A stretch of 64,000 nucleotides of DNA. It comes from Defluviitaleaceae bacterium (GTDB taxonomy: Bacteria > Bacillota > Clostridia > Lachnospirales > WQUN01). The DNA lies in assembly GCA_009779755.1 (NCBI GenBank), contig WRDO01000015.1, positions 1 to 64,000 on the forward strand, written 5' to 3'. Of the stretch, positions 20,067 to 29,773 are shown piece after piece. A program made the translations under genes and the position numbers. The notes under the pieces are model-generated. The model saw nothing but the letters and a program-made list of their open reading frames with translations. It searched no databases and was not told the origin of the DNA. Within the stretch, counting starts at the first letter, position 1. Every line of letters starts with the position of its first letter.

Positions 20067-20858
20067 ATGGATCTTAAGAAAATCATCTATGTGGACGACG
20101 TTTACTACAGCTTGGTTACCATGAAGGAACGTTTTAAGAATAAGTTTGACGTTTATCCGGCCGAATCGATGGAAAAATTATTTGAGGTGCTGGAAAAGAT
20201 CACACCCGACTTAATACTGTTGGATATCAACATGCCGGAAGTAAACGGCTTCGACGTGATAAAGAAGCTGAAAGCCGACACCCGCTATACGAACATACCC
20301 GTTATTTTCCTAACGGCCCAACGGGATAAAAGAATCGCCCTTAAAGGCATGGCCTTGGGTGCGGTTGATTTCATAACCAAGCCGTTTTCCGCGGACAAGC
20401 TGATCGAATGTATCCAATACCACTTGGATATGGAGGTACAGGACACCGATAAGCCGATCATCCTCTCCATTGATGATAACCCCAGTATTTTACATGCCGT
20501 CAGTTCATTGTTGGAGGACGATTATACGGTTTATACGTTGCCCGAAGTGAAAACCGAGCAGGTGCTGACCGAGCTCCTTAAGAAGATAACGCCCGATTTA
20601 TTCCTCTTGGATTACAACATGCCCGTACTCAACGGGTTCGAGTTAGTCCCCATCATACGCAAATTACCCGACCATGAGGATACGCCGATCATTTTCCTGA
20701 CGTCCGAAGGAACGGTGGACCATATATCCACGGCCGTTTATTTGGGCGTTTGCGATTACATCGTTAAACCGATCGATAAAGCGGTGTTCCGCGAGAAAAT
20801 CGCCGCGCACCTGACCGATTTTATCGTACGGCGGCGGATACGTTCGCTTAACGACTGA
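20067..20858 (+). CDS. Response regulator with two tandem receiver domains, no output domain
   Basis: 'YVDD...LLDINMPEVNGFD...PVIFLTAQ' and 'SIDDNPS...LLDYNMPVLNGFE...IIFLTSE'. Confidence 0.9.
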   Translation: MDLKKIIYVDDVYYSLVTMKERFKNKFDVYPAESMEKLFEVLEKITPDLILLDINMPEVNGFDVIKKLKADTRYTNIPVIFLTAQRDKRIALKGMALGAVDFITKPFSADKLIECIQYHLDMEVQDTDKPIILSIDDNPSILHAVSSLLEDDYTVYTLPEVKTEQVLTELLKKITPDLFLLDYNMPVLNGFELVPIIRKLPDHEDTPIIFLTSEGTVDHISTAVYLGVCDYIVKPIDKAVFREKIAAHLTDFIVRRRIRSLND

Positions 20859-20885
20859 AAATAAGCGACGAAAACAGGATAACGC

Positions 20886-20925
20886 AAAAATCCGCCCGCT
20901 TGACAAAACAAACGGACGGATTTTT
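20886..20925. terminator. Bidirectional terminator between converging genes
   Basis: aaaaatccgcccg...cggacggattttt. Confidence 0.75.
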
Positions 20926-20933
20926 ATTCGACT

Positions 20934-21161
20934 TTACGCCGCGGGCGGGCTGATAATCGATTGGCTCACCACGGACACTCGTCGGGTACGCAACAGCTCC
21001 ACGAGCGCGCCGATATTCACGTCAAACGGGTTGGCGTTGATGATCATATCCGCCGCGGTATTAACTATGGATGGCGTCAAACCGGCTCTGGGGTTGGCAA
21101 CCGACATGATACGGTTTTTACCGCCGGTAGTGCTGAACGTCATTTGCAGGGTTTCCTTCAT
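20934..21161 (-). CDS. DUF2922-like small protein
   Basis: 75 aa 'ETLQMTFSTTGGKNRIMSVANPRAGLTPSIVNTAADMII'. Confidence 0.7.
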   Translation of the reverse strand: MKETLQMTFSTTGGKNRIMSVANPRAGLTPSIVNTAADMIINANPFDVNIGALVELLRTRRVSVVSQSIISPPAA

Positions 21162-21214
21162 AACTTTTCACCTCCTTTCCTTTTTAATGGGATGCGGTTA
21201 CGGGGTTTTCGCTT

Positions 21215-21391
21215 TTACCATACCGAGAACACTTGGATTTTAACCACTTTCGCTTCGTCGGTTTGGAACGCGTTGACTTGTTTCGCCAAGGCGTACAGCG
21301 CGGCGTCGCTTGCGGTACGGTCGAAACGGCGGAACGTATATTGGCCGGACGGGTTATACCGGAGCACGAGATTCGTGGAATCTAAGTTCAT
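21215..21391 (-). CDS. DUF1659-like small protein
   Basis: Start at MNLDS after SD 'aaaggaggtga'; 'LVLRYNPSGQYTFRRFDRTASDAALYALAKQVNAFQ'. Confidence 0.55.
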   Translation of the reverse strand: MNLDSTNLVLRYNPSGQYTFRRFDRTASDAALYALAKQVNAFQTDEAKVVKIQVFSVW

Positions 21392-21435
21392 TTTTTCACC
21401 TCCTTTCATTTGGATGGGGTACCGTTACTTACGGC

Positions 21436-21657
21436 TTACGCTACGTTCGTACGGGTGGTCGCGATGATTTCCATGCTGTGGATGGACGCCGGGCGGCCGA
21501 ATTGCGTGACGATTACGCCGCCTGCGATCATGGCCTCCATAGCCGCGCGTGCCTGCGGTTCGGTAATATCGTGACATGCGCGCGGGATGGTGATGCGGAT
21601 ACGTTCGTTGGTATCGGATACGAACTGGAGCACCGCACTGTTGGCTACTGCGTTCAT
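21436..21657 (-). CDS. DUF2922-like small protein (second copy)
   Basis: 'AVLQFVSDTNERIRITIPRACHDITEPQARAAMEAMIAGGVI'. Confidence 0.65.
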   Translation of the reverse strand: MNAVANSAVLQFVSDTNERIRITIPRACHDITEPQARAAMEAMIAGGVIVTQFGRPASIHSMEIIATTRTNVA

Positions 21658-21699
21658 TGGTTCACCTCCTTTCCTGTTGGATTTTTACTTACTTGCGGA

Positions 21700-21900
21700 T
21701 TACGCTTCCGCCAGCTCTTGGGTTACGGTCAGGTAACCGTTGCCCACCGGTACGCCGCGAAGGGCCCCTATCGCATCCAAAAACAACTCGGCTTGCGACA
21801 TAATGATGTCGGGCCTGATACGTTGGAAGATTTGGATGGTTTCGTCCTGAAGGTTGGTTACCCGAAGGGACGCGCCGAGGGTTTTGCTCGTTACTGCCAT
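21700..21900 (-). CDS. DUF1659-like small protein (second copy)
   Basis: 'LRVTNLQDETIQIFQRIRPDIIMSQAELFLDAIGALRGVPVGNGYLTVTQEL'. Confidence 0.6.
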   Translation of the reverse strand: MAVTSKTLGASLRVTNLQDETIQIFQRIRPDIIMSQAELFLDAIGALRGVPVGNGYLTVTQELAEA

Positions 21901-22044
21901 GATTTCACCTCCTTTCCGTGGTTAACTCGAAGCCGAAGGTGGATACGCGTTGCGCCCCGCCCGGTTCGGTGAAGCCACTATACCCGCTTTGCCCGCAACA
22001 ACCCGACTGACAAAGTCTGAGGATTTGACCGATTTTTACCCATC

Positions 22045-22079
22045 AAAAAAGCCCGCTTTTTGAAAGCGGACTTTATTTT
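22045..22079. terminator. Hairpin with A/T-rich flanks, terminator-like
   Basis: aaaaaagcccgctttttgaaagcggactttattttt. Confidence 0.65.
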
Positions 22080-22097
22080 TTGTTTATTATTAAAAGA

Positions 22098-22886
22098 TTA
22101 TTTAAAATTGATTTTGCTTGCCTTGCACGGAATTCCCAAGATTTTTTCCGCGATGGGGCCGAAGATTTCCGGTTTACCGCTTGCATAATATTCGTGTAAG
22201 GGGGGGCCGGATGAATCGTTAAGCAAGCCCCCTTCCCTTAAGCGTTCGGCTGTTTTTTTCGCGGTTTCGTCCGCGAGGTCCACGAAATACACGTTCGGAA
22301 GGACTTCGCCCAATACATCCGTCAGCAAGGGGTAATGCGTACACCCCAACACCAGCGCATCAATGTTGCCCCGCCAATCACGGAGGTAGGTCTCCGCCGC
22401 CCATCGCGTGACCGCGGACGCAAAAAGCCCCCACTCCGCCATAGGCGCAAACAAGGGGCAAGCGCGCGATTTTATATTGATATCGGGATACGCTTCGCGC
22501 AGCAACCGCGCGAACAACCCTTTCCTGACCGTAGCCACCGTAGCGATAAAACCCAAACGTTGATTCGCCAATCGTTCCACGGCCGCCACACCCGGGCGGA
22601 TCACGTCCACCATGGGTATGTCGGGGTTTTCGGCGATTAACGCCTCGTAAGCCGTGGAGGACGTCGTACCGCAAGCCAACACGACGGCCTTTACATCTTT
22701 ATTTAACAAAAAGCGTACGATTTGACGGCTGTACGTGAGCAACGTTTCCGCCGAAAGCCCGCCGTAGGGCGCGCGCGCCGTATCGCCTACATATATGATA
22801 CGTTCGTTGGGCAAATGCTCGCGCAGCGCACGTACCACGGTCAAGCCGCCCACACCCGAATCAAATACGCCGATGGGTCGGTTCAC
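22098..22886 (-). CDS. murI: Glutamate racemase
   Basis: 'RPIGVFDSGVGGLTVVRAL', 'VLACGTTSS', 'LGCTHYPLL'; GTG start overlapping the ddl stop. Confidence 0.96.
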   Translation of the reverse strand: MNRPIGVFDSGVGGLTVVRALREHLPNERIIYVGDTARAPYGGLSAETLLTYSRQIVRFLLNKDVKAVVLACGTTSSTAYEALIAENPDIPMVDVIRPGVAAVERLANQRLGFIATVATVRKGLFARLLREAYPDINIKSRACPLFAPMAEWGLFASAVTRWAAETYLRDWRGNIDALVLGCTHYPLLTDVLGEVLPNVYFVDLADETAKKTAERLREGGLLNDSSGPPLHEYYASGKPEIFGPIAEKILGIPCKASKINFK

Positions 22887-23920
22887 GGAAGAAGCTGCTC
22901 GATTAACGCCGTACGCGGCACGCCGCAATGCTCCCACAACTTTGCATACATACTGATGGATGTAAAACCGGGCAATGTATTGATTTCATTTAACAAGACT
23001 TTATTATCGGCGGTTACGAAAAAGTCCACGCGCGCCATACCGCGTCCGTCCACGGCGCGGAAAATTTCAAGCGCGTATTTTTGCAAGGTTGTGGTAACAT
23101 CTTCGGGCAGGTCGGCGGGGATCACTTCCTTTGAATTGGGTTTTTCATATTTGGCGGCGTAATCGTAGAACACGCCGTCGGGTATGATTTCCCCCGGGAC
23201 GCTGACCCTTGCCTCCATACCCTCACCCAATACGGCGAGTTCAATCTCGCGCCCTGCGATCGCTTTTTCGAAGATAACCTTGGGCCCGTGTAAAAGCGCC
23301 GTCGTGATCGCGGCTTCCAACTCTTTTCGGTTCTCCGTACGGGTAATCCCCACGGACGAACCCGAAGCGGCGGGCTTTACAAAGCAGGGATACTTTAATT
23401 TGGCGGCGATTTTACGCAGCGCGGTCTTTCGCTCTTCGGGGTTCTCCAAGGCTTCCTTTTTATATACCAGATATTCCCCTTGGGGGATTTTATGATGGTT
23501 CGCGATGATTTTGGTGAAGGATTTGTCCATACACACCGCGCTGGCCAATACGCCGCAACCCACGTACGGGATGCCCGCCAACTCACACAGACCCTGTATC
23601 GTCCCGTCCTCGCCGTTGGCCCCGTGCAGGATGGGGAACACGATGTCGACCGGGATGACCTTGGTTTTTTCCCCCACCATACGCAGCAACCCGCGGGTAA
23701 TACGGTCGGGGGAAAGCATCGCGGGCGTGCCGAATTTATCCCAATCGATGCCTTCTATATTGTCCAGCTTGCCGTCGTACATCAACCATTTGCCCTGCTT
23801 GGTAATATACACGGGGATTACGTTGTGGCCGCGTATCGCTCCGATAACCCCTTGCACGGACTTTACGGATATCTCATGCTCGGACGATACCCCGCCGAAC
23901 AGCACGCATATGTTTTTCAA
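22883..23920 (-). CDS. ddl: D-alanine--D-alanine ligase
   Basis: 'VLFGGVSSEHEISVKS', 'PCFVKPAASGSSVGI', 'LNEINTLPGFTSISMY'. Confidence 0.96.
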   Translation of the reverse strand: MKNICVLFGGVSSEHEISVKSVQGVIGAIRGHNVIPVYITKQGKWLMYDGKLDNIEGIDWDKFGTPAMLSPDRITRGLLRMVGEKTKVIPVDIVFPILHGANGEDGTIQGLCELAGIPYVGCGVLASAVCMDKSFTKIIANHHKIPQGEYLVYKKEALENPEERKTALRKIAAKLKYPCFVKPAASGSSVGITRTENRKELEAAITTALLHGPKVIFEKAIAGREIELAVLGEGMEARVSVPGEIIPDGVFYDYAAKYEKPNSKEVIPADLPEDVTTTLQKYALEIFRAVDGRGMARVDFFVTADNKVLLNEINTLPGFTSISMYAKLWEHCGVPRTALIEQLLP

Positions 23921-23983
23921 ATAAAAAGCTCCTTCCCGGTGGGGCGCCGCATCGGGCCCCGCGTTTTGTACGTTATCCGTATT

Positions 23984-24802
23984 TTACATGATATGCTTGT
24001 TGTTCGTAAATGATTTCCATAAGCGCGCGTTTAATTCGTTACCCACGAGTAAGATAACGCAAATCAGGTTTAACCATAATATGAGGATAAACACCCCCGC
24101 GATGCTGCCGTACACCGCCGGGTACTGCGTAAAGTTGGTAATAAAAAAGCCGAATACCGCCGAAGTAACGACCCAACCCGTAACCGTCAGCGCCGCGCCG
24201 AGCAAAACGTGGCGCAAACGCAACCTCACCGCGCAGGATAATTTATAGATCAACATGGTGACGAAAATCAAAACCGCAAGGGAACCGGTGATACGGATAA
24301 CATTAAACAAAAAAGTCGGCGCGTAAGGGAACAGCCACACCCATATCTCCGCGCCGAAAATCAAAGCCCCCGCCATAAATATAATGGAAGACGTAAACAT
24401 CAGCATCAACAGGAGGCTGAGCAGGACGTTTTTTACCAACCCCCGCGATTCCTCTATACCGTACGCCCGATTGGTACAGCGGATCACCGCGCGGAAGCCG
24501 TTGGTCGTGTTGTACACGGCAAAAAACAAACCCGTGGAAAGCAATCCCCGGCTTTGCGCCGTGCTGAGGCCGTATATAAACCCCTTCACCAGTTCGGCGA
24601 CGTCGGGCGGGAATATATCGGGTATATAACGCGTGACGGCGGATTCGTCCAATTGTAAGAAACCCACCCAAGCCATCAAAAAGATAAGGAACGGGAAGAA
24701 AGCGAGGAGCACGCGGTACGTCAGTCCCGCACCCCGCTCCAAAATTTCGTCGTCGCGGCATTTGCGTATGAGGTTGAGGATAAAGACAAATATAATAGAC
24801 AT
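23984..24802 (-). CDS. YihY/virulence factor BrkB family membrane protein
   Basis: 'GAGLTYRVLLAFFPFLIFLMAWVGF', 'WLNLICVILLVGNELNA'. Confidence 0.9.
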   Translation of the reverse strand: MSIIFVFILNLIRKCRDDEILERGAGLTYRVLLAFFPFLIFLMAWVGFLQLDESAVTRYIPDIFPPDVAELVKGFIYGLSTAQSRGLLSTGLFFAVYNTTNGFRAVIRCTNRAYGIEESRGLVKNVLLSLLLMLMFTSSIIFMAGALIFGAEIWVWLFPYAPTFLFNVIRITGSLAVLIFVTMLIYKLSCAVRLRLRHVLLGAALTVTGWVVTSAVFGFFITNFTQYPAVYGSIAGVFILILWLNLICVILLVGNELNARLWKSFTNNKHIM

Positions 24803-24830
24803 ACGGGTATTATACCCCTTCGACCCGTAA

Positions 24831-24882
24831 AAAAAGCACCGTCTTCGATTCTTCCCTATAAGAAGAACCGTAGACGGTGCTA
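24831..24882 (-). terminator. Rho-independent terminator downstream of secG
   Basis: agcaccgtct...agacggtgct with T-run on the minus strand. Confidence 0.75.
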
Positions 24883-24914
24883 TAACAAAAAACGCAAGGC
24901 TTAGTTAGGTGTTA

Positions 24915-25175
24915 TCAGATCAAGCAAAGCAAGACGGCGAAGATACCCAGCAATATGCCGCCGATCTTGGTCATCCGCTCCAGCGAGCCTTCCATTGAGC
25001 GGCTTTTATTCTTATCCCAGTAGGTATCCGACACGTTGCCCATACCCGCGATGGAACCCGCCACCCCGGCCGTACGCTTCTTTTGCAACAATATGGCGGC
25101 GACCAACGCCCCGCAACCCAAGAGATATAAAATGCTGACAATAATAAAAAGGATAGACATACCAGTACGCTCCAT
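24915..25175 (-). CDS. secG: Preprotein translocase subunit SecG
   Basis: Two TM helices, 'LLQKKRTAGVAGSIAGMGNVSDTYWDKNKSRSMEGSLERMTKI'. Confidence 0.88.
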   Translation of the reverse strand: MERTGMSILFIIVSILYLLGCGALVAAILLQKKRTAGVAGSIAGMGNVSDTYWDKNKSRSMEGSLERMTKIGGILLGIFAVLLCLI

Positions 25176-25261
25176 TCATTGATTGTGCGGACACACCCGC
25201 AAGGAAGGAGAGTGTACCACAGGCGATTAGTAAAAGGCAAGCGGTTTTGATGCAAAATTGT

Positions 25262-25471
25262 TTATTGCCCCGATGCCCGCAGTAACCCGTCGATATATCC
25301 GGCGACTTTGCTCCTGTTCGTTTCGGACATACCGAGAACTTTTTTATATATTTTATAGCTTGCATCCAATTCAAATTCCTTTTCCGTTATACGACCTTTA
25401 CTTAAATCACCCTTTTCAAAATCAATCGCTTCTTTTAATGATACCAAGGCTTCATCAAATACATTCATCAC
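25262..25471 (-). CDS. Small hypothetical protein
   Basis: 69 aa, highly charged, own SD. Confidence 0.55.
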   Translation of the reverse strand: MMNVFDEALVSLKEAIDFEKGDLSKGRITEKEFELDASYKIYKKVLGMSETNRSKVAGYIDGLLRASGQ

Positions 25472-25530
25472 TGCACCTTCTTTTAAAAAGTATATGTTTC
25501 AACCATACGGGTGTCAATATAGAATAACCA

Positions 25531-25561
25531 TAAAAAAGCGGGGCCCGATTGAGACCCCGCT
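25531..25561 (-). terminator. Rho-independent terminator
   Basis: agcggggcccgattgagaccccgct; U-run on the minus strand. Confidence 0.8.
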
Positions 25562-25602
25562 TGCCTTAACATTGATTTGTTGTCGTTTGATGCTATCGAC
25601 GG

Positions 25603-25701
25603 TTAGCGAAGCAGGCTCAATATGGCGTTCGGCGCTTTGTTAGCTTGCGCCGACATGGAAATGGCTGCCGTAAGGTTCTCACCGGTGATATACCGCTTCA
25701 T
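25603..25701 (-). pseudogene. Flagellin C-terminal relic, internally deleted (32 codons)
   Basis: Translation MKRYITGENLTAAISMSAQANKAPNAILSLLR*: flagellin 'GENLTAA(I)SRIRD' motif joined directly to the 'AQANKAPxAILSLLR' C-terminus. Confidence 0.75.
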
Positions 25702-25712
25702 GTATCAACGCC

Positions 25713-28700
25713 CTAAATTTTCTGTATCCCTTCCACCAACCGTTCCGCATCGTTAATAAAACCTTCGTTCAATTCCAACACCTTGTTGAAGTCTCCGTCC
25801 TTGGCCGCTTGCTCCAGTTGCCCGGCCCGTTCGGACAGGTCAACCGCACCGATGCCGGAGGACGCGCCCTTTACGGTGTGGATGTCAATTATGTATTGCG
25901 CTAAGGATTCGCGGGAGAGTTCGCGCATACGGGTTAATTCGTTGGGTATGTTACGGGCGAAGGAACGCAGGATCGTCGAGAGGATTTCCGTGTCGTTTTC
26001 ATAGAGTGCCATCGCGGCGGCGGTGTCGATGCCGGGTATGTCTATCGTTACGGCGGCCGTTTCCCCCGCGGGGGCTTCCGTATTTTTTTCCGCGCCTTCT
26101 ATTTTCATAAAACGACGCAGGATATCGTTCATCTTTTCCACACTCAGGGGCTTGGGGATATAAGCGGCGAACCCTTCGTTCAGGAAAAATTGCTCATCGC
26201 CTTCGTCGTCCTTGCCCGTCAGCGCGATGATCGGGATATGCCGCGCGTATTCGGAGTCCAGCGCACGGATTTGGCGCAGCGCTTCCACACCGTCCATGCC
26301 GGGCATCAAATAATCCATGAGAATAACGCCGAAGAGGGGTTTTTCCGCCATGATACGCTCGACGGCGATCTTGCCGCCGGTTACGCAGATAGGTTTTATC
26401 CCCAATTTCTTAAACACACCCACCGCTACGGTCAGGTTGGTGGGGGAATCATCCACGACGAGAACGTTTGCGGGGGGAGGCGGTTGCGTAGCCGCGGCGG
26501 CGGGGACATCTCCCCTGTCATTTTCCGCACCCGCCACCCATCGGCGCAGGACCGCATCCAATTTGCTTACGTTAATGGGTTTGGAAAGGAACGCGTTGAA
26601 GCCTTCGTCGAGGAACAGCCGCTCGTTGCCGGCTACGGCGTTGGCGGTCAAGGCGATGATGGGGACGTTGCGGGTGTATTCCGTGTCCAGTGCGCGTATA
26701 TGTTTGGCGGCGTCGATACCATCCATGCCGGGCATCATATGATCCATAAAAATGGCGTCGTATTTAAAGGACTTTACTTTCTCAATGGCTTCGTATCCGC
26801 CGGAGGCGCATTCAACCGTTACCTTATACTTACCGAGCAACCCGCACGCCACGTCCAAATTGGTGGGGGAATCGTCCACAACCAACACGTTAACACCGCT
26901 CAGGTTTAACCGTTCGGCTTTGGCTTCGGGTTTGTTTGCGTTACTTGAATATTTTAAGTTCTTTAAATCCTCCAGTGTTTGCGCATCAATGCATTCGTTT
27001 GAGACCAAGCCCTGCATAACGTTTATACGGAAGGTCGAACCCCGCCCGTATTCGCTTTCCACCGTGATACTGCCGCCCATCAGCTCGGTAAGGCCCTTCG
27101 CGATCGACAGTCCCAAGCCCGTACCTTCTATCATACGGTTGGCGCGGGTATCCACTTGGTTGTAGCTGGTAAACAGCTTCTTGATATCCTCGGGGCGCAT
27201 ACCGATACCCGTGTCCGTGATGGCGAAGTTTAGCTTTATTTCCGTTTCGGATAAACGTTCGCAATCGACCTTCAACGTTACGCTTCCCTCGCGGGTATAC
27301 TTAAACGCGTTGGATAGCAGGTTCACCAGGATTTGCTTCAAGCGCAGGTCGTCACCCATAACGGTAACGGGTAAGTCCGTGGAAACATCCAAAATAAAAC
27401 CGATGGGCTTATCCCCCCTGCGGGAAATGCTTAGGTTAACGGCATCATTCAGGAAACCGGGCAGCGCGTATTCCACGGGGATCAGTTCGAATTTGCCCGA
27501 TTCGATTTTCGTGATATCCAGCACATCGTTGACCAAATTCATCAGCGTTATGCCGGCGGCGTTGACTTTTTGTAAGTAGTCGTTAGCCGCGTCCAAGGGG
27601 GTCTCCGCTTCCAAGAGCAAACCCGTCATCCCGATGATCACGTTCATGGGGGTGCGGATTTCGTGGCTCATGTTCGCGAGGAAGTGCGACTTGGCTTGGC
27701 TGGCGGCACGTGCTTCATCGTGGGCCAAAGCAAGCTCGTGCGTACGTTTTTCCTCCGTGATGTCGCGTATGACGGCGATCTTTGAAATGGCGTCGCCGTA
27801 CTTGTCGCGCTCCACGGTCAGCATCAAATCGCATAACCGCTCGCGCGTCGGCGACGTATACGTGATCGTTTCGCTTACGATCGTATGGCTGAGGAACGAA
27901 GGCGACGGTTTATTACCCTCCACGCGGATATATTCGGTAAAATTCTCACCGATACCGCTGCCGCCCATAAAATCGACGGCGGCTTTGTTTTCCACTTTTA
28001 TCGTATTTTCATGGTCCAGCACCAAAATGGGCATGTTAACCGACTTATATATATGCTCGGACACATTGGAAATGGTAACGCCGAACGTCCTGTACTTCTT
28101 CATCAATATAAATACCTGTATGGCGGGCAGCAACAGCGCCACAACCGCAAACGGGGGGACCGTAAAGTCCATAAAAATCGGTATGAAGTAATCCATCATA
28201 AACACAAAAGGCGCGGTCAGGATCGTGAGTATCAGCATAATGACGATTTGCTTGCGTTGGCCGCGCAATGACGACTTGCTGCGCCATACAAAAAACGCAA
28301 ACGTAGAAGCGCTCGCGAGAATCATCATATACAGCGACATGCTGATAAAAAGACGGCAATTTTGATAAGTGAATTGATTGCCGAAAGGAGTTTGCACAAT
28401 GGTAACCCCGCCGAACAAAACGCAAATGACGATAAGAACGACCGTCAAACCCATCGCTACGTTAAAAAGGAGTTCGACTCTTTTATTACGGGGTTCGAAT
28501 ACGTTATAGATAAAACGCAACAATGTGGGGAAGATCATGCACCCCGAAGCGAAGCCGACGATCCAATAGACATGGGCAAAGAACTCGTTGCCCGCGACGG
28601 TCATAATCCCGTAGAAGAAACTGTTAAGGGTAAAGAAAACGGTCGTCAATATATAATCCTGCCGCATTTTCGTCTTGGTGTCGGAAAAAATCGATGAAAC

Positions 28701-28796
28701 GATAATAAATAAATAACATACGCCCGCGACCAACAACGGCATCGCAAAAAAAACGCTCCATTCATACGATACGGTTGTATACGTCGGTATATTCAT
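25713..28796 (-). CDS. Hybrid sensor histidine kinase (multi-TM sensor, PAS, HisKA-HATPase, REC-REC-Hpt)
   Basis: 'FLANMSHEIRTPMNVIIGMTGL', two REC domains each with 'VLVVDDSPTNL', C-terminal Hpt 'DIHTVKGASSGIGA'. Confidence 0.93.
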   Translation of the reverse strand: MNIPTYTTVSYEWSVFFAMPLLVAGVCYLFIIVSSIFSDTKTKMRQDYILTTVFFTLNSFFYGIMTVAGNEFFAHVYWIVGFASGCMIFPTLLRFIYNVFEPRNKRVELLFNVAMGLTVVLIVICVLFGGVTIVQTPFGNQFTYQNCRLFISMSLYMMILASASTFAFFVWRSKSSLRGQRKQIVIMLILTILTAPFVFMMDYFIPIFMDFTVPPFAVVALLLPAIQVFILMKKYRTFGVTISNVSEHIYKSVNMPILVLDHENTIKVENKAAVDFMGGSGIGENFTEYIRVEGNKPSPSFLSHTIVSETITYTSPTRERLCDLMLTVERDKYGDAISKIAVIRDITEEKRTHELALAHDEARAASQAKSHFLANMSHEIRTPMNVIIGMTGLLLEAETPLDAANDYLQKVNAAGITLMNLVNDVLDITKIESGKFELIPVEYALPGFLNDAVNLSISRRGDKPIGFILDVSTDLPVTVMGDDLRLKQILVNLLSNAFKYTREGSVTLKVDCERLSETEIKLNFAITDTGIGMRPEDIKKLFTSYNQVDTRANRMIEGTGLGLSIAKGLTELMGGSITVESEYGRGSTFRINVMQGLVSNECIDAQTLEDLKNLKYSSNANKPEAKAERLNLSGVNVLVVDDSPTNLDVACGLLGKYKVTVECASGGYEAIEKVKSFKYDAIFMDHMMPGMDGIDAAKHIRALDTEYTRNVPIIALTANAVAGNERLFLDEGFNAFLSKPINVSKLDAVLRRWVAGAENDRGDVPAAAATQPPPPANVLVVDDSPTNLTVAVGVFKKLGIKPICVTGGKIAVERIMAEKPLFGVILMDYLMPGMDGVEALRQIRALDSEYARHIPIIALTGKDDEGDEQFFLNEGFAAYIPKPLSVEKMNDILRRFMKIEGAEKNTEAPAGETAAVTIDIPGIDTAAAMALYENDTEILSTILRSFARNIPNELTRMRELSRESLAQYIIDIHTVKGASSGIGAVDLSERAGQLEQAAKDGDFNKVLELNEGFINDAERLVEGIQKI

Positions 28797-29773
28797 TATC
28801 TTCCGCCTTTATCGTACGGCTGGCCGACGGCCTTGGGTGCGGCCGTATTTTTGGAGGTAAACGCAAGCACGATCAACGTGGCGACATAGGGCGTCATACG
28901 GAAGAAGTTGGCGTGTATACCCAAATCGCGCAGGAACGGTATCGCCGAAAACTGTGAGGCAATCGACAGCATCAGCCCGAAGAAAAACGCCGCGAGTAAT
29001 ATACGCTGAGGCTTCCATGCGCCGAAAATCAATACCGCCAGCGCGAGGAAGCCGTAGCCCGCCACACTGCCGCTAAACGCCGATGCGATGGGTATGATAT
29101 ACAATACCCCGCCCATACCCGCAAGCGCGCCGGAAAGGATGACGCCGGCATAACGCATCTTCGTTACGCTGACGCCTACGCTGTCCGCCGCGTGGGGATG
29201 CTCCCCGCACGCGCGCAAACGCAGCCCGAACTTCGTCTTATACAGCACAAAAGCCGATACCGCCAATATAATAATCCCCAGCAACGAAGTGAAATAGGTG
29301 TTTTGGAACAGCATAGGGCCGATGACGGGTATCCGATGCAACAGCGGTACGTTGTCAATGCGGAACACGTTGCGGTAATGGATATGCTGTGACCCTGCCG
29401 TGGTTAACGCGCGTGCCGTATAAATCGCAAACGCCGCGGCAAACATGTTGATCGCGATACCGCTGATTACTTGGTTCGCACGCAGGTTAACAGATGCGTA
29501 GGCATGGGCGAGGCTGATAATAATACCCGTGACCGTGGCGATCAGCAGCGTGAGTATCAACAGTATCCACGGTGACATGGCGATTTGCCATACATTCTGC
29601 ACATAATACATAAACATCGTGCCCGCAAAGGCACCCATGATCATTTTACCTTCCAGCGCGATGTTTACCACGCCGCTTTTTTCGGAGAACATCCCGCCCA
29701 ATGATACGACGACCAGCGGGATCATGATATATACCGCCCAATGCATGATGCTGTAAAAAATCGCCATCGTCAT
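28796..29773 (-). CDS. ABC transporter permease (BMP/nucleoside-type, NupQ-like)
   Basis: 'EKSGVVNIALEGKMIMGAF', 'GLRLRACGEHPHAADSVGVSV'. Confidence 0.9.
   Translation of the reverse strand: MTMAIFYSIMHWAVYIMIPLVVVSLGGMFSEKSGVVNIALEGKMIMGAFAGTMFMYYVQNVWQIAMSPWILLILTLLIATVTGIIISLAHAYASVNLRANQVISGIAINMFAAAFAIYTARALTTAGSQHIHYRNVFRIDNVPLLHRIPVIGPMLFQNTYFTSLLGIIILAVSAFVLYKTKFGLRLRACGEHPHAADSVGVSVTKMRYAGVILSGALAGMGGVLYIIPIASAFSGSVAGYGFLALAVLIFGAWKPQRILLAAFFFGLMLSIASQFSAIPFLRDLGIHANFFRMTPYVATLIVLAFTSKNTAAPKAVGQPYDKGGR

Noticed and set aside
25713-25801. Possibility that the flagellin-like relic is a C-terminal extension of the kinase by readthrough
   Set aside because: The kinase ends in its own stop and the relic has its own ATG with an 11-bp gap; readthrough or fusion is not supported by sequence alone.
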